Below, in pieces: positions 56,200 through 64,000 of a DNA stretch of 64,000 bases. The stretch spans positions 125,562,337-125,626,336 of the forward strand of contig OX375872.1 in the NCBI GenBank assembly GCA_947359465.1, read 5' to 3'. Source of the stretch: Metellina segmentata. Taxonomy: Eukaryota; Arthropoda; Arachnida; Araneae; Tetragnathidae. Every line of letters starts with the position of its first letter. Position 1 is the first letter of the stretch. Both the position numbers and the translations under genes were made by a program. A model generated the notes under the pieces. The model saw nothing but the letters and a program-made list of their open reading frames with translations, ran no database searches and was not told where the DNA came from.

Positions 56200-58280
56200 T
56201 ATATATACTAGTAAACTTATGTTAATTTTTGTAGTGGTGGCTAAGTTCGGCACACATGTTTTTATGTTTGCTTTCTCTTTTCTTTTAGACATTTGGAATC
56301 TGAAGAAGAGCAGTGGTTTTCCTCTCTAGCTTGATGTTTCTTGTGTTTTCCCTCAAAGTTTGTAAAGTAATTTAAATGTTTGCAGTTTTCCTAATTTTAA
56401 ATTTAGTTTTTCATGCATTCTATATCTAGGGTTCCTTCGGGAAAAATCAGTTTACATCGTAAACTGGTTATTAAATTTAGAGGTGAGAACCTCTGCTAAA
56501 GAGGATTAGAGCTCTTGGCGATACCTCTATAAAAAAGTGCATCATGATTCCTACCCCATGGGTGATGTGGTAATGGAATTGTTCATTTTAGGACATGTTT
56601 TAAGTTACAGAATATAATTGTAATAGCTTTCAAAACATCAAATTGGTGTATTCAGTCTGAAATATACTTATAAATGTAGATGGCATTGCCTATAAACGGT
56701 GCCCTGTTATGTAATATTAGTGCGTATCGTTAGTAGCAGAAAAATTCTCAAACAAGATGATTGTGTCCAAAGTGCCTTCCTTGGAAGAGAAAGAAATTAG
56801 ACACCAGAAGAAACAGCCCCTGAACAATACTTGTTCCATTCTCTGCATTTACATTAATTAGTTGGTTATTGTACTGACACTCAGCCGTGGATGACATGTT
56901 CTTAAGATCTGTGGGTTTAACAAAAAAATATACTAATTTATGGTTCTTTACACTTAAGCAAATCCAATTAAAATATATAGATTTTACAAGCTTGGGTGTT
57001 TTTATTCAATTGATAGGAATAAAAATATTTACTCAAAATTTAACACCAAATGGTATTTTAAAAATTTGAAATTAATTTAGTTAAGAAACATTAAGTTCAC
57101 AATAATAGGCTTTAAAGTTTCTAAAAATTTCAAATTTAATAAGAATTTAGTTTAACCAAGAATTTAGTTTAAGTTTTAATAGAATTTAGTTAGTGGTTGC
57201 AACGAAAAATATCAAGGTATAGTCCATTTTCTGATTACAAGATGAAGATTGGGTCAGTTTTCCTCTAGTTATGAGATATATCGTACATCACGATACGGTC
57301 AGTTTTGCTAATGAAACAAATCTCATCGAACATGACCACCCTGACGTTTAATGTGAATACAGCACTTGGGAGTATTACTGTGACTGATTTGAAATAATAT
57401 TCAAAGAAAGCACGGAAGGAAAATAAAGCCATTATGAGAACTTGTAGAAGAGGACTAGAAATAAAGTCCTATTTTAGTTGAATTTTCAACGTCTCACCGA
57501 AGAGGTTTCTGAACTGTGAAATAAGTTTATGAAGCGATGATAAATGCCCTCCTATTTTGTCATTGTAAGAGCACTATATTGTTCAGTATGTGAAGCAAAA
57601 ATCCTGACATGTTAAAAATTTAGTATGTATATAGTTATTAATATTACTACCTAAATATTGGAATTACAAATTTATACTAGTTCACTGCAAGTGTAATATG
57701 TATTAATTTAATTATCTGAACTTCAACAAGCAGATTTTAATCTTATTAAATGTGAATATACCATATTAAAAAAAAATTAAGAATTGAAATAAGGGATAAG
57801 TTTACAGAAATATTTTTAATATTTCAGATCCTGGTATTAAAAAATAACACTCGTACATCTTTTAAAGAATTTTTGTTCTTATGTTTGGGGTTCCCTTCAA
57901 AATAAAATTTTGTCTTGTTTCCTGTTGAGTGATTATTACCTCAAATTATGGTAGAAAACCAAATCCATAAAATGCGAAAACTTAAATTAAAAAATAATTT
58001 GAAAAATCGAGATAAAAATTAAAAAATTCGGCAATTTGTAAATTGTATTTTTGTTTTTCAAAATACAGTTGTTTTTTAACAAGTTCAAAAAGAGAAATAA
58101 TAGTGATATTCATTTTTACAAAATTTAAAAAAATTTATATTAATAATTCGGAAGAAAAAAATGTTCAAACATATAATTTAGAAAACATTAAGTTTTGTGA
58201 GAGAAAAAAAACCCAATCCTTTTATTAAGCAAAAAAAAAAGTCAAACTAATTTGATTTCTATAAATTTTTGCTTAAGGAA
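56200..58280. other. hAT-C interior, unassigned AT-rich
   Basis: No gene recognised. Short ORFs (56887-57069, 58043-58228) are low complexity. AATTTAGTTTAA words are repeated at 57140-57195. Confidence 0.45.
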
Positions 58281-58283
58281 GCA

Positions 58284-58359
58284 CAATCCTCGATCCGGAT
58301 TCGAACCAGGTTCCATGTTACTCCAAATCCGTGCTTCTAACCACTATACCAAGTAGCAC
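58284..58359 (-). repeat. tRNA-like sequence (pseudo-tRNA or SINE head)
   Basis: On the minus strand GCTACTTGGTATAGTGGTTA (A box) is followed 40 bp on by GGTTCGAATCC (B box), giving tRNA-like spacing. The acceptor stem pairs poorly, so a working tRNA is unlikely. The head is related to S1 but no S1 body follows. Confidence 0.6.
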
Positions 58360-59100
58360 GTGACATATCATGTTTTTTTACAAATAAAAGCCATACATCG
58401 TAATTCTCAGATTCTTATATCGATTAATCGTTTTTTTCGTGTATTCGAATAGTACTCGATACTTAAAAGTACTCGAATACTAAGTACTCGATACTAAAAA
58501 GTACTCGATTCTTCCCATCACTAATTTTGAATCAAACTGTTGTATACTTCCTTTAAGTGTTTATATTATGAGCGCTGTTAATCAGAAATGTTTATACATT
58601 ACTCTTCCTGGCATTTAGATTTATATCGTGTGTTTACATTACTCTGTTTCCAGTATATAGTATATTAAGTTACAACTGGCTGTTGCAATCTTTTATCATA
58701 TGCAGTAATTGACCCAGTTCCGTCTGAGCTGGGTGTAACCATTAGTGCTGAAATCCCCATGAGTGCAGAAAAATTAAAGCATTTGACCACTTTTGTCATT
58801 TCCCTACGGTGTATTTACTTAGTTATAAAAATGTAGGATTAGTTGCGATTTAAATCAGTGATTAAAAAAAAAATCATTTGATTAAAATCATGATTTTAAT
58901 CGTTGATTTAAATCAAGTGATTTAAATCTTGACACCCTGATGCTAGTAGTGAAGAATTTGATCCTACTTCTTTTGAGAGGATGGATTCTAATATTTTGAG
59001 TTCCAATCATATTGTCGCAACTAGTTGCACTAGAAACTTATCAAAGAATGTTTTATTGAGTACCGTGGGAGCTCATGTTAAAAATGAAAGTGAGGTCATT

Positions 59101-59759
59101 CCACGTGAAATGTGCAAAAATCAGGAAAAACCTGTGGCCGTATGGTAATAGATTTTCATGAAATTTTCGACAGGGGTTTAGTTTATGCATAATTAACGAT
59201 ATCCAAAAAAATTTGGGTTCGAAATTAAATATTTTCGAAGTTAGAGGCATTTTAAGGGCTATAACTTTGAAGCAGTTGTGACATTGCTTAATGTTGAAGG
59301 TTTGTAGTTGTTGTCAAAATTGTCTTTTTTTTTTCACTTTGACAACAATAATTTTAAACATCATATTTAATCTAAAATTTAGTTGCAAAAAATGAAAAAT
59401 TGTCATTTTTGACAGAATTAAAAACACTTCTATGGGCTAAAGAAATTTTAACAACAAACTTTGAATACATGCCAGTTACAGTGCTAGGTATGATAATATT
59501 ACTGATAGAGTTTGGAAGTCGCATTTTAATTCTTTTATCTTCAAAATAGCTAACGAAAATAACAAAATGACAATCTAAATAGGCATAAGAATTCAAATGA
59601 AGGACAGCTATGATAAAACCAATATTTCACATGAGTACAGTTTAATATGTTTATTACTTGTAAAAAAAATTCGGGATAATAATCTCAGAGTCCTAAAGCA
59701 ACAATAATAAAATCAAAATAACAACATTTGCTTCCCAGTCTATGTACATAACAAGAACT
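59101..59759. other. Unassigned
   Basis: No gene recognised. GAGGTCATTCCACGTGAAAT at about 59091 could be the start of another dispersed repeat. Confidence 0.4.
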
Positions 59760-60092
59760 TCTCTAATATTATAAAAGGAAGTATTTGTTAGTCTGTTTCT
59801 TGCCGCAAAATTATGACGATTCTATGGCACTTACAAAAAATTTGGACTACCTGTGTGCCAAATCTCATTGTTGTAATTTTTGGGTCTCGGCGAATTTTAA
59901 AATTCAATCTACAAGATTTTTAAATGAATTTAATAGTTTTATTCTCTACCTAGAGTTCTTCAAACGCGTTTCTTCCAGAGAAAAGAAGGAACACTCGAAT
60001 CTGGACTAGTCTACTCACGTGACCTTGCCGTCAGCTTATAGAACCATGCCAGTTTTTTTATCACGGGGAACTCGGAGGAAATCAGTGGCTAG
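59760..60092 (+). mobile_element. Short non-autonomous Helitron-type element
   Basis: Begins TCTCTAATATTATAAAAGGA and ends CAGTGGCTAG before a T. It shares internal words with 20943-21234. The base before TC is T rather than A, a minor mismatch with the A^T rule. Confidence 0.55.
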
Positions 60093-60229
60093 TATATATG
60101 AAATGACAGTTATTTTGAATACTTTTTGCAAAGAATATATGCTACTAGCAAATCACTGCAATCAGTGGAATGCGAACTATTGAAAGGATCTATCCTACTT
60201 AAGTCTTTTGAAAATTTTATCAATAATTT

Positions 60230-60890
60230 CGGAGAATAATTTGAAAAAGAGTCACCTGATTATCAGGGCTAATTTAATATGGAAGATGGACAAATTCGCA
60301 GACAACAAAAGATACAAATATTTTTTGATGAAAACAAAAAATTAGGACATATGAATTTACAATAAGGAAACATTTCATAGTTAATTCATTTTATCTCATA
60401 CGTGATAACACCAAGCCAGAATTATCTCAAAGAACTCTGACGTATGAAGTTGTCATGGAGTCTTTTCGAATATTTTTATATGGGGATTTATCAAAAAAGA
60501 ACACGATGAAATGTTGAATGACATTTATAAAATGACATTGATGCTTGTACTTTTGAAGATGAATTTGACCATTTCTTAATATTTCTGAAAGAAAACGAGG
60601 ACACCATAAAAACCACACCAAATATCTATCAAGCCGCCAAAGAAATGTCTTACACATTTTCGGGAAGTTGAAATATTATTCAAAATTTTTTTAAACAATT
60701 ATATACTGGATTATTTACTGTATCCTATTATTTATTCTGGAGAAAGATCGTTTTCTGTTTTAAAGAGTGTTAAAAAATTATTTTATGAGTACTACGGCAG
60801 AAGAAAGATTAAATAATATGGCCATTCTGTATAAAGAGCAAGAAATTTTAAACCAAATTGACGCTGCCAAAATAATTGACGAATAAAATA
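60230..60890 (+). pseudogene. hAT transposase C-terminal fragment
   Basis: Broken plus-strand frames carry FDHFLIFLKENEDTIKTTPN, then YSGERSFSVLKSVKK (family: ASAERSFSxLKxIKxxLRS), then in another frame STTAEERLNNMAILYKEQE with a final DAAKIIDE. This is the hAT dimerisation region at the C-terminus of ZMYM/TTF-type hAT transposases. The catalytic part is absent. It is a different family from hAT-A (C-terminal words differ). Confidence 0.78.
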
Positions 60891-60899
60891 ATTGCCAAA

Positions 60900-61195
60900 A
60901 CAAAGCAATACGGAAATTCCGTGTAAAGAATATGTTTTTTAATAAATTTATTTAATGTATTATGGTATGAAATTTTTGATTACTTTTCTGTTTTCTTAAT
61001 AAGTTCATGAGAGTTTTCTTGAAATTTTTTTTTCATACTTGAGTTTGACCGCTTGGGCCCCCATTTGACTTGATCCGCCACTGTGTACATGTGTAATTTC
61101 ATAAAAACCTACACTTAACATCCTATTTAAAAGTTTTCTCGCATTGTACTGTCCATTAAATCGCCTGGAACCAGATGTTTTTCAATGCAGATCAA
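60900..61195. other. Unassigned
   Basis: AT-rich; nothing recognised. CTTGGGCCCCCATTTGACTT near 61054 is a GC island of a few bases. Confidence 0.4.
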
Positions 61196-61493
61196 TAACA
61201 GGGCCATGGGTATAAATTGAACGTTAACAAGGGGAAAAAAACGTTAACAGGGGCCATGGGTATAAATTGAATAAGACACATTTTAATCGGGATTTAAGGA
61301 AAAACTACTACTTTAATAGGGTAATAGACAGTTGGAACGCGTTGCCAGAAAATATAGTTAATTCAAAGGGAGTGTACGAATTTAAGATACAATTGGATAG
61401 TCAGTGGGAATTGGGGAATTCATAAACAAAGAACCAGCCTTGTTGGGCTCGAGCCTGTAGCTGGTCTTCAATATTTGTATTTGTATTTGTATA
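61196..61493 (+). pseudogene. CR1-like LINE 3' end
   Basis: A 51-codon stretch (61270-61422) carries NYYFNRVIDSWNALPENIVN and KGVYEFKIQLDSQW, the C-terminus of CR1/Jockey-type reverse transcriptases (family: RVVDxWNSLPxxVVxAxSVxxFKxxLDxxW). It ends at TAA 61423-61425. About 45 bp later come GAGCCTGTAGCTGG and a TATTTG repeat (61472-61493), a typical CR1-like 3' tail. The upstream words GGGGCCATGGGTATAAATTG are duplicated at about 61200 and 61252. Confidence 0.8.
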
Positions 61494-61539
61494 AATGCTT
61501 CACACGAAAGAAACTTCTTGAGACATCAATTTAAGAAAG

Positions 61540-64000
61540 ATGTAAATTCGTAAAAAGTTGCACCTTATATCAATTTTTAATGTATTCTGGTAATTTTATT
61601 GTACATAAATGGGCCTGGAACCAGCAGTTTTACAATTAAATTCCAGGTAGTGAAAATAGTATGTAGATCAGTTCGTGGGACAAAAAAAATTAGATATATC
61701 TTTAGTACATTTTTAAATATAACATTTTACCTCATACCAAGGCTATGAAAAACTTAATAAAAATCATTTCAAAACACAATAAAAGAAGATAAAACTAACA
61801 GTTTCACACAGAACGAAATTTATTGAAACATTGATTTTATTATTTTATTACTGAGTAACTTCAAATGCTTAATACAGGAATTGACAAGATATAAATCAAA
61901 GTGCAATACAAAGATATAATAAAACAGGAAGAGAAAAATATTTCAAGAAACAATAAAAGTGAACTACAAACAGTTTCAGACAAAAGAAACTTCTTTAGGT
62001 AGCAATCTATTACAAATGTAATTTCTTAAAAGTTATTACTGAGTAACTTCAAATGCTTGATATAGGAATTGACAAAATATAAATCAAAGTGCAATACAAA
62101 GATATAATAAAACAGGAAGAGAAAAATATTTCAAGAAACAATAAAAGTGAACTACAAACAGTTTCAGACAAAAGAAACTTCTTGAGGTACCAATCTATTA
62201 CAAATGTAATTTCTTAAGAGTTATTACTGAGTAACTTCAAATTCTTGATATAGGAATTGACAAGATATAAATCAAAGTGCAATACAAAGATATAATAAAA
62301 CAGGAAGAGAAAATATTCCAAGAAACAACAAAAGTGAACTACAAACAGTTTCAGACAAAAGAAACTTCTTGTGGTACCAATTTAGTAGAAGTATAATTTC
62401 TTAAAAGTTACACTTAATATTCAATTTTGAAAAGTGTTGAGACATTTTATTGCTCATTAAATGACCTGGAACCAGGAGTTTTACAACCAAGTTCTAGGTA
62501 ATGAAAATATGTATACCAGTTCATAGGATAAAAATTTAGATACAAGTGCCTGCATCAGTGTTCGAGGTGGTCATACATCCTATTATTGCTGACAAAACTT
62601 CAAATTTTTGATATAGGAATTGACAAGATATAAATCAAAGTGCAATACAAAGATATAATAAAACAGGAAGAGAAAATATTTCAAGAAACAATAAAAGTGA
62701 ACTACAAACAGTTTCAGACAAAAGAAACTTCTTGAGGTACCAATCTATTACAAATGTAATTTCTTAAAAGTTCATACTGAGTAACTTCAAATGCTTGATA
62801 TAGGAATTGACAAGATATAAATCAAAGTGCAATACAAAGATATAATAAAACAGGAAGAGAAAATATTTCAAGAAACAACAAAAGTGAACTACAAACAGTT
62901 TCAGACAAAAGAAACTTCTTGTGGTACCAATTTAGTAGAAGTGTAATTTCTTAAAAGTTACACTTAATATTCAATTTTGAAAAGTGTTAAGACATTTTAT
63001 TGCTCATTAAATGACCTGGAACCAGGAGTTTTACAACTAAGTTCCAGGTAATGAAAATATGTATACCAGTTTATGGGATATAAATTGAGATACAAGTGCC
63101 TGCATCAGTGTTCGAGGTGGTCATGCAAGAATTGCCTCCTACCTTTTTTTACACTCTTTAGTGGCATTGCACCCACTGCAGTTCCGCCACTTCAGTCCAT
63201 AAACTTTTTATACTCTTCAATTTCGTTCTTATGATAATTTATTTTCGGCTCATTAATTTGGTAACTCTCAAAGTAACTTTTCTTATTATGCAAAATGTAC
63301 CAATCTCCAACGCTTTGGTCCGATATTAATGATTAGTGGTGCGGTTCTTTCGTTTTCTGAGTTCCTGGTTCGAGCGTTGGGGCAAAGAAGATACTGATAT
63401 TTTTGTTCCAATCACTCCTGTTTTTATACATTTTTTTTAATCACTACTTTCTGATTTTCAGGGTCATCCAAATCGAAATTAACGAATTCTCGTTCAAAAA
63501 TCATAAAACAAAGCTTTTTGTATGCGCTTAGAGAATTCTGTTCAGCGACATTTCTTAGGTAGATAGCTACTTCACCTATTTTGATGTATATGCATTTTCT
63601 TTCGCTGATTTTCCTCTGTTTCGCTTTATCCTCGAGGTCAGATATATGTTGAGCCTGATCTTTTTGATAAAAGTGAACTACAAAAACAGTTTCAGACAAA
63701 AGAAACTTCCTGAGGTACCAATCTATTACAAATGTAATTTCTTAAAAGTTATTACTGGGTAACTTCAAATGCTTGATATAGGAATTGACAAGATATAAAT
63801 CAAAGTGCAATACAAAGATATAATATAACAGGAAGAGAAAATATTTCAAGAAACAACAAAAGTGAACTACAAACAGTTTCAGACAAGAGAAACTTCTTGA
63901 GGTACCAATCTATTACAAATGTAATTTCTTAAAAGTTATTACTGAGTAACTTCAAATGCTTCATATAGGAATTGACAATATCAAAGTGCAATATAAAGAT
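61540..64000. repeat. 187-bp satellite with a longer variant unit
   Basis: The marker GAATTGACAAGATATAAATC occurs at 61878, 62066, 62254, 62617, 62804, 63782 and 63969, giving spacings of 188, 188, 363, 187 and 187 bp. In the long unit (62254-62616, again from 62804) a block starting CTTAATATTCAATTTTGAAA and ending TGTTCGAGGTGGTCAT is added. Runs off the right edge. No coding. Confidence 0.9.
63126..63670 (-). other. Insertion in the satellite, with a 91-codon ORF
   Basis: About 545 bp of unrelated sequence interrupts the satellite after GGTGGTCATG. A minus-strand frame (63699-63424, the first codons in satellite) contains QRKISERKCIYIKIGEVAIY and LRNVAEQNSLSAYKKLCFMI, followed by an acidic end. 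It reads like protein rather than low-complexity sequence, but I do not recognise the family. No TSD was found. Confidence 0.4.

Larger units (their letters stand above)
53401..58531. mobile_element. hAT-C DNA transposon with 8-bp TSD, nested in hAT-B
   Basis: Element 53409-58523 (5,115 bp). Ends TAGTGATGGGA and TCCCATCACTA (right end has TTCCCATCACTA) are inverted repeats. TSD ATTTTGAA at 53401-53408 and 58524-58531. Both termini carry dense AGTACTCGATACT and GAATAC-type words (about 53420-53770 and 58437-58505). No hAT transposase was recognised inside. Contents are an S1 SINE, a LINE remnant, an 85-bp duplication (about 53907-53990 and 54217-54300) and a tRNA-like sequence. Confidence 0.9.
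50019..58947. mobile_element. hAT-B DNA transposon with 8-bp TSD
   Basis: Element 50027-58939 (8,913 bp including nested hAT-C). Ends CAGGGTGT and ACACCCTG are perfect 8-bp inverted repeats; subterminal ATCATGATTTTAATC-like words are present on both sides (AAATCATGATTAAAA at left, AAATCATGATTTTAATCG at right). TSD ATGCTAGT at 50019-50026 and 58940-58947. Its own sequence (50027-53400 plus 58532-58939, about 3.8 kb) has no transposase that I recognise. It carries the 20/22-bp satellite near its left end and a further hAT-like end at 52915. Confidence 0.88.
49654..59100 (+). pseudogene. Second BEL/Pao gag-protease remnant, split by hAT-B
   Basis: The first part (to 50026) encodes a BEL gag zinc region: RLCATCKNNESQALYSCPQF, KLSVREREEVV, NACFK, with one TAA and one TAG. 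The second part starts at 58948 (SSEEFDPTSFERMDSN) and runs into SKNVLLSTVGAHVKNESE, the entry to the protease domain (family: VLLPTAxVxVxD). Taking out hAT-B and one TSD copy leaves the same reading frame on both sides, which confirms the insertion. Homology fades near 59095. It is a different copy from the element at 39.5 kb. Confidence 0.82.

Overview
The window is AT-rich repetitive DNA from an animal genome, most probably an arthropod. An orb-weaver-type spider is my best guess, because the tRNA-derived SINEs resemble spider SINE text I know from memory; that is inference and was not searched. I see no intact host gene. The only candidate host exon is a short RING-H2 segment at 20.7 kb with a splice-acceptor-like upstream sequence and an internal stop. 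Almost everything else is transposable elements, their fragments, and tandem or inverted repeats. Several elements can be delimited to the base from target-site duplications (TSDs).

Layout. 0-2.5 kb: repeat fragments, then a Tc1-like transposase pseudogene. 2.5-7.9 kb: a hAT element (hAT-A, TSD CTTATATA) with a broken transposase, a Helitron-type 3' end, a Mutator-like fragment and a copy of a foldback repeat (R1). 7.9-12 kb: hairpin-rich repeat, a unit shared with 37.3 kb, and a PIF/Harbinger remnant (nuclease plus MADF ORF). 12-18 kb: a large inverted repeat (arms about 1.5 kb) built of R1/R2 units, with a 29-bp segment flipped in one arm. 18-25 kb: SINE-rich cluster, short Helitron, RING segment, R1 copy and a 573-bp hAT MITE (TSD GTGTTATC). 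25.8-29.4 kb: a complete non-autonomous Helitron filled with degenerate tandem repeats. 30-39 kb: SINEs, a mariner-type MITE, a Tc1 fragment and tandem duplications.

39.5-49.7 kb: a decayed BEL/Pao LTR retrotransposon (gag, protease, RT, RNase H, integrase) split by a 5'-truncated LINE with a 13-bp TSD. 49.7-59.1 kb: a second BEL gag/protease remnant split by hAT-B (TSD ATGCTAGT). hAT-B carries a 61-copy 20/22-bp satellite and is itself split by hAT-C (TSD ATTTTGAA), which contains a SINE and LINE remains. 59-64 kb: Helitron, hAT and CR1-like fragments, then a 187-bp satellite running off the window.

The genes do not work together as a pathway. The window reads as layers: old LTR elements and LINEs, cut by hAT elements, cut again by hATs and SINEs. 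The most useful observations are the dated nesting, the stepwise satellite, the 29-bp flip in the palindrome, the exact Helitron, and motif-dense termini shared by three different hAT families.
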